NCBI RefSeq assembly: GCF_964656455.1
Contig: NC_135716.1
Location: 109,648,389-109,712,388 of the forward strand
Direction: 5' to 3'
DNA from: Halichoerus grypus
Lineage: Eukaryota; Chordata; Mammalia; Carnivora; Phocidae
DNA length: 64,000 nucleotides
Shown: positions 33,291 through 45,289 of the stretch, one piece after another
Numbering within the stretch: the first letter of the stretch is position 1
Layout of the letters: each line of letters opens with the position of its first letter
Made by a program: the position numbers and the translations under genes
Notes under the pieces: generated by a model
Databases searched by the model: none
Told to the model about the DNA's origin: nothing
Seen by the model: only the letters and a program-made list of their open reading frames with translations

Positions 33291-34000
33291 GATTTGAAGG
33301 TATAGTAGTGAAGAGGGCAATCCTGTGGGAAAAACAGCAATTGATATACCTGATCTCAGCTCAGGGCTATCAAGAAGTGGTCAAATAACACTCATGACAA
33401 CCTGAGAGGGTGGGAAAGTGTTGGATTGTGTTCTTCCTTTTGGAAGTTGTTTATCAAAATGGATTTGACTTTGAAAAGTTTGGGTGCCCTAGAGGGGCAA
33501 GTTTCCATTATCTGGAACATCCAGGCAGATGGATTTCTTGGATAGGGGAGGCAAAACTCTGTCATGCTCAAGGCTCTGCAGGCCTCCTAAGTGTCCTCGA
33601 CGGGGCGCCAGGCGCCAGAGGGGCCGGGGGTCGGGGGAGCCTGTGGTTTGTTGGCCTCTCCCCGGGGCCCAGTATCAGGCTGCAACCCTTGGCATATGCT
33701 GTGGAAAATCTTCCTGCACTGGCAGTGGGGTTCCAGACACATGTGTTTTAGATCAGTGTTAATGAGTCTGCTTCTGCAGCTCTTACTTCCGGCCATTCGG
33801 TCCGCAAAATTTTTGCTGAGTCATTTGACCTCACGAATCTTCTGAAACAACAGTCACATGACCAGAGGAAACTGCTGTGGGCACACAGCTTGCCCACGGG
33901 CACGTATTCTTGCAAACTTGATCCAGCCAGTATGTGCAGATCACATACTGCAGTGCCCTGCATTGAATTAGGGACCCGGAACTTACTGGGAGCAGTAGGG
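33291..34000. other. Non-repetitive; motif cluster at 33.8 kb
   Basis: No gene recognised. Frames at 33,410-33,845 overlap on both strands in a GC-rich patch (33,590-33,680). The main interest is the dense set of transcription-factor-like motifs at 33,785-33,873. Confidence 0.4.
33785..33873. promoter_or_regulatory. Candidate regulatory motif cluster
   Basis: Within 89 bp: ACTTCCGG (33,785-33,792, perfect ETS core), TGCTGAGTCAT (33,814-33,824, MARE/AP-1 type), TGACCTCA (33,826-33,833, CRE-like half), GTCACATGAC (33,853-33,862, palindromic MITF/TFE/USF-type E-box) and AGAGGAAACT (33,864-33,873, PU.1-like). These are sequence matches only. The combination would fit a myeloid or osteoclast type enhancer, which is speculation. 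Confidence 0.35.
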
Positions 34001-34700
34001 CCAGGCTTTGTCCGCAAAGCGCCGGCCTTCTAGCGGGAAAGACAGGTCTGTACCCTAGGACTACAAGCCAGACCTTTAAAAGTTATATAAACAAAAACAT
34101 AAACTATGTGGCTCCGTAGCACAGAATAATTCATTCTGTCTGGGGAGAATTGCAAAGGAAGGCACACCAAGCTAGGCTTTTGAGAAAAAGTAGAATATGC
34201 AGGACTTGGACAAGCTGAGACAGGGCAAGAACGTTTGGGCAGAGGGCATGTACAAGCAGAAACCGTGCGCAGGTTCATGGCATCATGTCGGGCGCCCAGC
34301 ATGCTGGACTGGACCACAGGGAGCACAAAGGGGGGGTTGCTGGGAGAGCAGCTGGGCCAGCTCATGGAGGATGGAGTGAATGCACAACCATAGAGTCTGC
34401 ACTTTCTTCCACATGCAAGAGGAAAGACTTTTGAGCTAGGGAGTGGTAGGATTATAAGGCCTCAGAAGGATGATTTGGTCAAGGAGAGAGTCAGTGGGCA
34501 GTTATATGTAGGGGGCAGGAAGACGGGAGAGGGCAGAGGTCTTAGTCATGCAACACAGGTTAAGAGCTGATGAGGCCTGAACTTTGGAAGTGGCAGAGAG
34601 AATGGCAGGAAGGAAAGGGAAGACACTAAATGAAACTTTGGGAGGCAGAAGGAGAGGATTTATCTCCATTTGTCTACATCCAACTCCACTGTGGGAACTG
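34000..34700 (-). mobile_element. L2-like LINE fragment, antisense
   Basis: The 'gggcagagggcatgtacaag', 'agacttttgagctagggagt' and 'cagaaggatgatttggtcaa' segments resemble the L2 antisense order (wrapping amplitude of divergence is large). The edges are approximate. Confidence 0.5.
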
Positions 34701-34706
34701 AGCCCA

Positions 34707-34750
34707 GAGGGGCAGCCGCGAACAGAAGAGGGGCAGCCGCAAACGGAAGA
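34707..34750. repeat. Two-unit 22-bp tandem repeat
   Basis: The unit aggggcagccgcgaacagaag is followed directly by aggggcagccgcaaacggaag, differing at two positions. Confidence 0.85.
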
Positions 34751-36255
34751 GCAGCAAGGATCATAGGTTGCAAAGCTGAGGGGCAGGGGGTTGGTTAACC
34801 TAGAAAAAAAGCTGACTAGCACCTCAGTGATAGCTTGCTGTACACGAGAGACAGCAAGCACACCTGTTTCCTCATCTCCTCCAAAAAAGGCTCAAGTTGA
34901 GGTCTGGAGAGTGTAGAGGAGATATGAAGAAAGAATTTCCAAATGGGGAAAGAGAGGCCAAGGGCAGGACATGTTTTACCTTCAGGATGGTTTTGTTTCT
35001 GAGCTTCAGTCTGTGCGTCACTGCCTGGCCACGGGAAGAGATGCCTCCTTCCATCCGCCTTACTGGAAACCACCTCAGTCCTTCCTTGGTCAGTGGCTTC
35101 CTCTTTGAACAGAGAAGTCAGCATCACTGTTACTGAAAGGAAAAACCAAAAGCACTGGATATGAATTCACCGTTGGAAATAGCTGTACAAAATTCTTTTG
35201 TTAATTTAAAATCAGCGGATCGAACATAACAGGTGTAAGTGGGTTTGTGATCGTGTGAACTATCAAAATCAAATCTCCTGAAGTGGCCTATGACAGAATG
35301 CCACTTCAAAGCTGCTTTGGCAGGAAAAAGGGCGGATTGCAAGGTAATGGGGGCATCTGCGGTCACGCAAGACAGGACGTGACTGAGAGTCACTGAGTTC
35401 CCAGGGCCCCATTCCATCTTGGCTTCTGCTTCTCCCAAATCGGCTGCCTTCTCTCTCTCTCTGCAGGCTGACCTTCACCACCTCAGCCACGCCATGCCAC
35501 ACACCTGAATGGCCTGTGCGCAGGTCACAGACAAAGCCAGTTTGTGTCTCTTTATCTTAATTCCGGTCTCCCGGGGACCCTGCTCCCCCCCCCCCCCGGG
35601 GGGAGTAGTCCGTATAGCTCCAACAGAGCTGCTGAAAGGTGTGCCTTGCTGTGGACAGGGCGGGGCGGTTCGCAGGCAAGCGTGTCATGCGCTGGCGTCC
35701 CTGTAAAAATCATGCCACAATAAACTCGAATCTTGTCTGAGTGTGTGGCAGGCTATTTGAGATGCAGAGACCAGGAATGTGTTAATAAAGATAAAGAACT
35801 TCTAGCACAAAATCACTGAGAAGAGTCACCACCCAGAACTGTAGAATCGTCTGATGCGATTATCTAGTCAAGCGGTCAGCCAAGAAAACGTTGACCGGCC
35901 TTCGGCATCCTCGAAACCGAGGAAGGGTCCACCAGGCATTTCGGTTCTGGGAACACACAGGAGCTGCCACTTTGGAAGAGTCTTCCACCATCAAGTTGTG
36001 GCCGCTTTGTTTTAATCACGTCACTTCCCTTCTCAGAAGTCCTATGTATTCCTATTTTGTCATCTTAAGCTTTTCAGCAAGAGCTCCAAGGCCCGTACCA
36101 TCACATCGCACCACACTCCATCCTAACCCATTCCCTTTCGTTCTTGTTGCTTATCTCATGTCCTACCCGACCTCCGTGGTTTCACGTCCAGGCGGGCTGT
36201 AGAGCACGTTCCTGCGTCTCGCCCTTGAAGATTCTGATTCTGGGTCGTAGGAGTC
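34751..36255. other. Non-repetitive; CpG-rich C13G6 patch
   Basis: No gene recognised; overlapping frames at 34,816-35,502 lack domains. Around 35,584-35,602 a run of 13 C is followed by 6 G. The region to 35,740 is relatively CpG-rich and has AATAAA at about 35,719, possibly the end of an unrecognised LTR or an old polyadenylation region. Confidence 0.35.
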
Positions 36256-36276
36256 TGTGTGTGTGTGTGTGTGTGT
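36256..36276. repeat. (TG)n microsatellite
   Basis: About ten TG units at the tail end of an antisense SINE, where such repeats commonly grow. Confidence 0.95.
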
Positions 36277-36278
36277 AT

Positions 36279-36461
36279 AATTTATTTATTTGAGGGGGAG
36301 GGATAAAGGGAGGGGAGAGGGGCAGAGGGAGAGGGAGAATCCTAAGGAGGCTCCATGCCCAGCAGGGAGCCAACGCGGGCCTCAATGTCATGACCCTGAG
36401 ATCATTACCTGAGCTGAAACCAAGGGTCAGCCGCTTAACTGACTGCGCCACGCAGCGCCCC
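36279..36461 (-). mobile_element. CAN-SINE, antisense, diverged
   Basis: Tail 'tttatttatttgaggggga', 'gagatcattacctgagctga' and head 'actgcgccacgcagcgccc'. More diverged than most copies in the window. Confidence 0.88.
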
Positions 36462-37140
36462 TGTATATTTTTTAAAAAAACTTTATTGAGGTATAATTGA
36501 CATACAACAAGCTATTCGTATTTAAATGTACATTTTGATAAGTTTTAACATATGTATATGCCTGTGAAACTATCACCAAAATCAAGATAGTAAACATATC
36601 CATCACCCCCAAATGTTCCTCATGCCCCTTTGTCACCCCTCCTTCCTGCCCCTCCCTTCTTGCCCCCACCCCCCGCCCTTCCATTTCCAGGCAACATGCA
36701 GTTGTAAGAAATAATACAACAGAGATCCAGTGCATTCTTTACCCAGTTTCCCCCCAGTGGTGGCATCTTAAAAAACCATAGTACAATATCACAGCCGGGT
36801 GATGTAGCCAAGATATGAAATCATCCCATTTCCACAAAGATCTTTTTTGTTGCCCTTTAATAGCCATACCACGTCCCTCCTCTCAACCCATCTCTGACCA
36901 CTGGCAACCAGGAATCTGTTCTCTATTTCTATTATTCTGTCATTTCAAGAATGTCACGTATATGGATTTGCACACTGTATAATCTTTCGAGATTGGCTTT
37001 TTTCACACAACACAATTTTCTGGAGATTCATACAAGTTAAGTGTATCAATAATACATTTCTTTTTATTGCTAAGTAGTAGCAATATGGTATGGTATGGAT
37101 AGACCATAGTTTGTTTAGCCACTCACTCTGGGTCTTTTCA

Positions 37141-38104
37141 CCTTTATTGAAGTATAATTGACAAGAAAAATTATAAAATATTTAAAGTGTACATTGTGAT
37201 GATTTGGTATGCATATACATTGCGAAGAATTCCTTCCCTTGAGTTAATTTAACACATCTATCACCTCACATACTGACCTGTTTTTGTTTTGTTTTGGGGA
37301 GAACATTTAAGTTCTACTCTCAGCAAATTCCAATCGTAAAATACAATGTTATCAACTATATGCACCATGTTATACATTAGATCCTCTGACCTTATTCATT
37401 TTATAGCTGAAAGTCTGGACCCTTTCAAACCAACCTTTCCTTATTTCTCTCTCCCTAGGCCCTTTTAATCACTTTACTCTCTGTTTCTATGAGTTTGACT
37501 TTTTTTTTTTTTTAGATTTCACATTTAAGTGGTACCATGCATATTTATTTTTCTCTATCTGATTCATTTCACTTAGTGCAATGCCCTCAAGGTCCATCTG
37601 TGTTTTTCACAAATGGCAGGATTTCCTTCTTTCTTGTGGCTGAATAATATTCCATTGTGTATATGTACCACCTTTTCTTTATCAATTCATCTGTTGACTG
37701 ACACTTATGTCATTTTCCTATCTTGGCTATTATAAATAATGCTGCAATGAATTATGGGAGTACAGATACCTTTTCAAGCTCCTGTTTTCATTTCTTTTGG
37801 ATATATACCCTGAAGTGGGATTGCTAGATCATATGGTAATTCTATTTTTAATTTTTTTGAGGATCCTCCATACTGTTTCCACAATGGTTGTATGGTTGTA
37901 CCAATATATGTTCATACCAACAATACATGAGGGTTTCCTTTTCTCCACATCCTCACCAACACTTGTTATCTCTTGTCTTTTTGTTGCTAGCCATTCTGAC
38001 AGGTGTGAGGTGATATCTCATTGTGGTTTTGATTTGTATTTCCCTGATGATTAGTGATATTTCCTTTTTAATGTACCTGTTGGCCATTTGCATGTGTCCT
38101 TTGG
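37141..38104 (-). mobile_element. L1 3' end nested in older L1, antisense
   Basis: A second L1 3' end begins with 'ctttattgaagtataattga' at 37,143. It runs through 'ttccattgtgtatatgtacc' and 'ccattctgacaggtgtgagg' to about 38,104, where the outer L1 resumes. Similar flanks (actcactctgggtcttt and attcactctttgaagg) may be its target-site duplication. Confidence 0.75.
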
Positions 38105-38280
38105 ATAGCCATTCACTCTTTGAAGGACATCTGGGGTAGTTACAACTTTTGGTTATTAAAAATAAAGCTGCTATAAATATTTGTGTATAGGTTTTGTGTG
38201 AACATAACTTTTCATTTCTCTGGGATATACACCCAGGAGTGCAATTGCTGGGTCATATGGTAGTCGCATGTTTAATTTTA

Positions 38281-38476
38281 AAGATTTATTTATTTATTTG
38301 AGAGAGAGAGAGAGCGTGAACAGGGGGAGGGACAGAGGCAGAGGGAGAGGAATCCTCAAGCAGACTCCCTGCTGAGTGTGGAGCATGATGTAGGGCTTGA
38401 TCCCATGATCCTGAGATCACAACCTGAGCCAAAACAAAGAGTCGGTCAGATGCTCAACCCACTGAGCCATCCAGGC
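38281..38476 (-). mobile_element. CAN-SINE, antisense
   Basis: GA-rich middle, 'gatcctgagatcacaacctg' and head 'actgagccatccaggcg'. The duplication gtttaatttta flanks it at 38,270 and 38,477. Confidence 0.92.
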
Positions 38477-38989
38477 GTTTAATTTTATAAAAAGCTTCCA
38501 AACTGTTTTTGATTGGCTGCACTATTTTACATTCCCATCAGCAATGTGTGATCCAGTTTTACCAAATCCTTACCAGTACTTGGTGCTGTCATTATTTTTT
38601 ACTTTAGCCATTCTGATAGGAGTATAGTGATATCTCACTGTTGTTTTAATTTGCATTTCTCTAATGGCAATTATGTTGAATAACTTTCAGATGTACTTAC
38701 TTTCCAACTATAGCTTCTTCAGTAAATTCATATCTTTGGCTGTCCTCTATTTTCATTTTTCATTTTTTTTATTGTTGAGATTTCTGAGTTCTTTATATAT
38801 TCTAAATGTTAGTCCCAATCTTTTGTTTGAAATATGGTTTGTAAATATTTTCCTCCAGTCCATAGCTTGTCTTTCATCCTCTTACTTGGGTCTTTGACAG
38901 AGCAAAAAAAAAAAAAATTAATTTTGATAAAGTCCAATTTATCAGTCTTTTATAGATTAAACTTCTGGTGTCAAATCTAAGGACTCTTT

Positions 38990-39194
38990 TTTTTTTTTTT
39001 TTAAAGATTTTTTATTTATTTATTTGAGAGAGAGAATGAGAGAGAGAGAGAGAGCATGAGAGGGGGAGGGTCAGAGGGAGAAGCAGACTCCCTGCTGAGC
39101 AGGGAGCCCGATGCGGGACTCGATCCTGGGACTCCAGGATCATGACCTGAGCCGAAGGCAGTCGCTTAACCAACTGAGCCACCCAGGCGCCCCA
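38990..39194 (-). mobile_element. CAN-SINE, antisense
   Basis: Long T-run, 'gagcagggagcccgatgcgg' and head 'gagccacccaggcgcccc'. The duplication aaatctaaggactctt flanks it at about 38,974 and 39,195 without change. Confidence 0.96.
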
Positions 39195-39721
39195 AATCTA
39201 AGGACTCTTATCTGGCTTTAAAACCTGAAGAATTCTTCTATTTTTTTTCCTAAAAAATTTAGAGTCTTACTTTTTACATTTAAGTTTGTGATCTATTTTG
39301 AGTTGATTTTTGTATAAGGTTGAAGGTATAAATCAAAGTTTATTTAAAAAAATTTTTTTTTTGCCTATGTGTGTCCAATTGCCCCAGCAACATATGTTGT
39401 AAATGTGATCTTTCCTTCCTTTGAACTGCTTTTGCACCATTGTCAAAAATCAGTTGGGCATATTGTGTGAATTTATTTCTTGGTTCTCTGTTCTGTTTGA
39501 TTGCTCTATGAGGCTATCCCTCTGCTAAAAACCACACTGTTTTGATTACTTTCAATGTATAGTAAGTCTAATATTGGGCAAAGTGATTCTTCCCACTTTA
39601 TTGTCTTTCAGGGTTGTTTTAGCTACTCTAGAGTCTTTGCCTTTCCTTATAAATTTTAGAATAAGTTTGTATATATCTACAAAAAAACCTTGCTGAGATT
39701 TTGTTAGAAATTACATTAAAC

Positions 39722-42129
39722 CTAACTCAACATAATAAGGGTCATATATGAAAAACCCACAGCTAACATCATAGTCAATGGTGAAAAACTGGGAGTTTTT
39801 CCCTTAAGATCAGGTGCAAGGCAGGGATGTCTAGTCTCGCCACTTTTATTCAACATAGCACTGGAAGTCCTAGCCACAGCAGTCAGACAACAAAAAGAAA
39901 TAAAAGGCACCCAAATTACTAAGGAAGAAGTAAAACTTTCACTATTTGCAGATGACATGATACTGTATACAGAAAACCCAAAAGACTCCACCAAAAAACT
40001 ACTAGAATTGATCAATGAATTTAGTAAGGTCCTAGGACACAACATCAATATACAGAAATCTGTTGCATTTCTATACACTAATAATGAAGTGGCAGAATGA
40101 GAAATTAAGAAAACAATCCAATTTTCAATTGCATCAAAAATAATAAAATACCTGGGAATAAACTTAACCAAGGAGGTGAAAGATCAGTACTCTGAAAACT
40201 ACAAAACATTGATGAAAGAAACTGAACACAATACAAACAAATGGAAAGGCATTCCATGCTCATGGATTAAAAGAACAAATATTGTTAAAATGTCTATACA
40301 AAGCAATCTACATATTTAATGCAATCTCTATTAAAATACCAATAGCATTTTTCACAGAATTAGAACAAATAATCCTAAAATTTGCTTGGAAGAAAAGACC
40401 CTGAATAACCAAAGCAATCTTGAAAAAGAAGAAAAAACTAGAGGTATTACAATCCCAGATTTCAATATATACTACAAAGCTGTAGTAATCTAAACAGTAG
40501 GGTACTGACATAGAAATAGACACATAGATCAATGGAACAGAAAAGAGTCCAAAAATATACCCATGAATATACGTCAATTAGTCTTTGACAAAGGAGGCAA
40601 GAATATGCAATGGGAAAAAGATAGTCTCTTCAACAAATGGTATTGGGAAAACTGGACAGCTACATGCACAAGAATGAAACTGGACTGGGGCGCCTGGGTG
40701 GCTCAGTCATTAAGCATCTGCCTTCGGCTCAGGTCATGATCCCAGGGCCCTGGGATCGAGCCCCACATTGGGCTTCCTGCTCTGCGGGAAGCCTGCTTCT
40801 CCCTCAGCCTGCTGCTTCCCCTGCTTGTGTTCCCTCTCTCTCTCTGTCTCTCTCTCTGTCGAATAAATAAATAAAATCTTTAAAAAAAAAAAAAAAAGAA
40901 TGAAACTGGACAACTTTCTTACACCACACACAAAAGCAAACTCAAAATGGATTAAAGACCTATATGTAAGACCTGAAACCATAAAAATCCTGGAAGAGAG
41001 CACAGGCAGTAATTTCTCTGACATCGGCCATAGCAACATTTTTTAAGATATGTCTCCTGAAGCAAGGGAAACAAAAGCAAAAATAAACTATTGGGATTAC
41101 ATCAAAATAGAAACCTTCTGCACAGCAAAGGAAACAATCAACAAAACTAAAAGACAACCCACTGAATGGAAGAAGATACTTGAAAATGACATATCTTAGT
41201 CATTTAGGGGTTAGTATCCAAAATATATAAAGAACTTATACAATTCAACACACAAAAACCAAATAACCCAATTAAAAAATGGGCAGAAGACATGAACAGG
41301 CATTCCTCCAAAGAAGACATCCAGACGGCGAACAGACACATGAAAAGATGCTCAACATCACACATCATCAGGGAAATTCAGATCAAAGCCACAGTGAGAG
41401 ATCACCTCACACCTGTCAGAATGGCTAAAATAAAAAAACCCAAGAAACAGCAAGTGTTGGCAAGGATGTGGAGAAAAAGGAACTCTTGTGCACTGTTGGT
41501 GGGAATGCAAACTGGTGCAGCCACTGTGGAAGACAGTATGGAGGTTCCTCAAAAAATTAAAATTAGAACTACCCTATGATTTAATAATTCCATTACTGGG
41601 TATTTACCCAAAGAATACAAGAACACTAATTCAAAAAGGTGCATGTACCCCTATGTTTATTGCAGCATTATTTATAATATCCAAATTATGGAAGCAGCCC
41701 AAGTATCTACAGATGAATGGATAAAGAAGAGGTGATATATATATACAATGGAATATTATTCAACCATAAAAAGAATGATATCTTGCCATTTGCAACAACA
41801 TGGTTGTTGAGTGTAATGCTAAGTGAAATAAGTCAGTCAGAGAAAGACAAATACCACAATTTCACTCATTTGTGGAATTTAAGAAACAAAATGAATGAAC
41901 AAAGAAAAAAAGAGACAAACCAAACAACACACTCTTAACTATAGAGAACAAACTGATGGTTATCAGAAGGGAGGTGGGTTGGGGGATGGGTGAGATAGGT
42001 GAAGGGGATTAAGAGTACACTTATCATGGTGATCACTGAGTAATGTACAGAATTGCTGAATCACTATATTGTACACCTGAAGCTAATATAACACTATATG
42101 GTAATTACACTGGAATTAAAATTAAAAAA
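39722..42129 (+). mobile_element. 5'-truncated L1 LINE, sense, with dead ORF2
   Basis: It starts inside the reverse transcriptase domain of ORF2. The RT catalytic box F-A-D-D is encoded at 39,945-39,956 (LFADDMILY), followed by an in-frame TGA at about 40,097. Further on, 41,292-41,579 encodes the C-terminal region ([19 protein letters not shown]). It ends in a 3' UTR with 'cacctgaagctaatataaca' and an A-rich tail. The duplication agaaattacattaaac is seen at 39,706 and 42,130. A SINE splits it. It cannot move on its own. Around 41,874-41,893 it has the uninterrupted site matching the ARL6IP1 insertion point. Confidence 0.95.
40686..40895 (+). mobile_element. CAN-SINE, sense, inside the sense L1
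   Basis: Complete young-looking SINE with 15 or more A in the tail. The duplication aagaatgaaactggac (40,670-40,685) is repeated without change at 40,896-40,911. Confidence 0.97.
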
Positions 42130-42998
42130 AGAAATTACATTAAACATACAGATCAATTTGGAGAGAAGTGACATCTTTAACAATGTTGAGCCTTCTAATC
42201 CATGAACAGGATATGTCTTTCCATTTACTTAGGTTTTCCTTAATTTCTTACATTAGCATTTTTCAATTTTCAGCATACATATACTATACATTGTTTTGCT
42301 AAGTGCATGTGTAAGTATTTCATTTTCTTTAAGTGATTATAAATGATATTGTTTTAATTTTGGTATCCACAGAAATGTGATTGTTTTGTATTTATCTTGT
42401 ATCCTGTCTTCCTGAACTCACTTGTAAATTTTGAGGTATTTTTAATTTTTTTGTAGATTCCTTGGGATTTGCTGTGTAGATAATCATATCATCTGCAAAT
42501 AAAGACAGCTTTATTTCTTCCCTTCCAGCCCGTATGCTTTTCTTTTTTCTTACCTTAGTGCTGTGGTTATAATTTCCAATGTTATGTTAACAAAGAGTGA
42601 TGAGAACAGATATCCTTCCTGTTTCCACTCTTAGAAAGAATTTAGTCTTTCACTAATAAGTATGATGTGGGCTCTAGGTTTTTCACAGATGCTCCATATT
42701 AAGCTGAGGACATTCCATTCTGTTCCTAGTTTGATGTGAGTTTTTATTACGAATGGTTGTTGGATTTTGTCAAATGCTTTTTCTGCATCAGTTGAGTTGA
42801 TCGTATGGTTTTTCTTTTGGAGACTGTTAATTTGAAGAATTACATTGATTAGTATTATTATAGTATTATAGTTTTCTTATATTAAACTATCCTGCAGAGC
42901 TGTGCTAGACTCCATTTGGTCATAGTCAATTTTTTTTTTTTTTTTAATACGTTGTTGGTTTTGATTTGTCAAATTTTGGTTAAGAATTTTTGCAATCT

Positions 42999-43880
42999 CT
43001 GTGACGACAGAAGATCATCTTGCACCAGGTAGCTGAGGTCAGGGAGGCACTTAGACTCAATGTTAGCAAGACGGCCCCTCCAGTCAGAACTGTGTAAAGA
43101 TAAAATGGCCTTCTTTGAAGGATAATCATGTCCTGTCATGGGGGCTATTCAAACTCTGGCTTAATGACCACTTGACGGGAATCTTGTGGAGGAAATTCAG
43201 ACGCCAACTGGTGGGAGTGTGACTGGACAGCCTTACAATTTCATTCCAACCAGAAAGCATGTGATTTCATGAACTCCATTGCCCTGATTCCCAGTGCTCC
43301 AGCATTTCCGGTCTGCCATTGGCGAGGTGGGCTGGGCTTGCCCCACCCGCTGCGGTCTAGCGCCCCTCCCAGGAGGTACAGCGGAGGGGTGGGGCAGGCA
43401 AGATGCCCCAGGGCCTGCATAGAGTCTTTGACCGTTGAGATAAGCCGCTGCCCTGTGTGTCTTGTGCCAGATAACGCTGCTCCTCTCCAAACCCCAACCC
43501 CAGTGGGCTCTTTATTTCTGTGACCTTGGGGTCACTGTGGCTTGAGTCTTGCAGGGCTGGAACAGAACAAGCTGGAGCAGGACAGACTGTTTTGTAAGTG
43601 TTTCTCTGTCCAAGTTTGTACTTCCTTTAAAAGACCTTTCAGATGTTTTCCCCCCCTCTTCTTTTCATTAGCTTGAAAATAGCAAATCATATTTTGCCAA
43701 GAGAGAAAAAAAATCCCTCATGCAGAGGATTTCTTCTCAACTCATCCCTTAGTAAACACTGTTTCTGAGTGGGCTTCCAAGCTGGCCCAGCACCGGGTCT
43801 ACCAATATCACTCATAGCGCTTGAGAAAGTAGATTCGGAACTTGCAGCTTTGATTTGAAAACTACTCTGTCTCTGCTTCT
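42999..43880. other. CpG-containing segment after L1; possible LTR
   Basis: The old L1 stops at about 42,998 and does not resume. From 43,000 the sequence begins TGTGACGACAG, becomes GC-rich at 43,300-43,420 with purine/pyrimidine-rich inverted segments, and holds overlapping frames on both strands (43,233-43,523). It could be a solo LTR or unique DNA. No polyadenylation signal or clear duplication was found. Confidence 0.3.
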
Positions 43881-43889
43881 GTTGTATTC

Positions 43890-44126
43890 CATGTTTGGTT
43901 TTTTTGTGTGTGTGTCTGGGGGGAGGTTTTTTTTGTTTTGTTTTGTTTTTTGTTTGTTTTAGAGAGGGAGACAGTGGGGTAGGGGCAGAGGGAGAGAGAG
44001 AATCTTAAGCAGGCTCCATGCTCAGCATGGAGCTCAACACGGGGCTCGATCTCACAACCCTGAGATCATGATCTGAGCCGAAATCAAGAGCTGGACGCTT
44101 AACTGACTGAGCCACCCAGGCGTCCC
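43890..44126 (-). mobile_element. CAN-SINE, antisense
   Basis: Long T/G-rich tail (ttttgttttg units), 'gatcatgatctgagccgaaa' and head 'ccacccaggcgtccc'. The duplication ctgttgtatt flanks it at 43,879 and 44,126. Confidence 0.92.
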
Positions 44127-44950
44127 TGTTGTATTTCAGACCAGGAGGTGAGAGATGTTTGTGGGGTGTGTGTGTGTGTGTAGTCAAGGGCACATCAATT
44201 GTTTTGGCAGGTGGTGAAATAGAACGTCAATTATCATGACAAAAAGGGGCTTGTGGACTGGCAGACTCTGTCTCATCATGGTGAATAAACTCAAATCTAA
44301 ACTCTTTAATGTGATATGAAATATACTCATGGAGATCCAACTTTCTCTCTGCTTCCTCTCCTGCTCACACTCCTATGCTTTCCTCAACAATCTGCCAAGT
44401 CACTTGAAATTCTTGCCTTTAGCACTACCGCTTGCATGTCTCCAGGGATTCTGGTTAGAAGGAGTAGGTACCATGGGATGGATTTCTCATTAACCTATTA
44501 GTACTCATCTTAGCAGGAATTGCTTTCTCACATGGTCTAGCACAGAACCTGGATTCTAGAGTGGAGATAGAATGGGACCTAACACAGGCAAATTTTGGTG
44601 GTGAGGGGAGGGGAAGCTAAGGGCCTGATGTGGGCAGAATCTAGAGAAGGAAGCAGGGCAGTGAGGGGCCTATTGGGCAGCTGTAAGGATCAAATGCAAG
44701 TGTGAACATTGCAGCAAATGTGTGTATTTTATGCCTTATCCCATGCAAGGGCATTTCCAAGATGAGTACTTGGTTTACCCTCCCAGAGCCCCAAGAGCAA
44801 CACAGCAAAGTCTTCTCCAGGGGCTGCTTACCAAAGATAAAGCAGAAGAACCACAGAGGTAAAACCCGCTGGTCCCCAGGGATGGCTGGGCTCATTTCCA
44901 GGATCCCTGCAGAGGCTTTGGAATGGCAGGAAGGGTATGATGCTTGGAGG
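44127..44950. other. Non-repetitive; no gene seen
   Basis: Overlapping frames of 127-132 codons on opposite strands (44,641-45,100) have no domain. A short (GT)n lies at 44,166-44,182. Confidence 0.4.
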
Positions 44951-45060
44951 CAGATGACTTGCCTCCCGGCCCAGCTCTGCCATGTACCAGCTGAGAGATC
45001 TTGGGCTGGCCTCCATTTCTCCATCCATCAAATAACATCAAGCATCTGCATCTTCCTGCT
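44950..45060 (+). mobile_element. MIR-like fragment
   Basis: The 'ccagctctgccatgtaccag' and 'atcttgggctggcctccatt' segments match the MIR 5' half. Confidence 0.65.
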
Positions 45061-45289
45061 GGGTGGCCTCACACACTCCTGTTACAGCAACTACTGCTAA
45101 TATACCAATGTTTCCCAAATCCCAGTCACCAAGCCAGTCCCCTCCTGAGTTCCTCCTGAGCCCTGAATCCAATCTTCCCCAAACATCTCCATTGAGGATT
45201 CACAGGCCCCCAGAGCTTAGCGCGCCCCCATTGACCCACTCACCAGGTTTCTTTCCAAACCTGCTCCTCTTCCTGGTTGCATTGAGGTA

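Larger units (their letters stand above)
36470..42998 (-). mobile_element. Old L1 LINE, antisense, host of three insertions
   Basis: One antisense L1 in pieces: 36,470-37,137 (3' end, 'ctttattgaggtataattga'), 38,105-39,721 and 42,130-42,998 (ORF2 in antisense, 'cttttttctgcatcagttga' type). It is interrupted by another antisense L1 (37,141-38,104), SINEs at 38,281 and 38,990, and the sense L1 (39,722-42,129). Many stops show it is dead. Confidence 0.85.

Noticed and set aside
39722..42129. Active L1 retrotransposon
   Set aside because: It begins inside the RT domain, has an in-frame stop soon after the FADD box and is split by a SINE.
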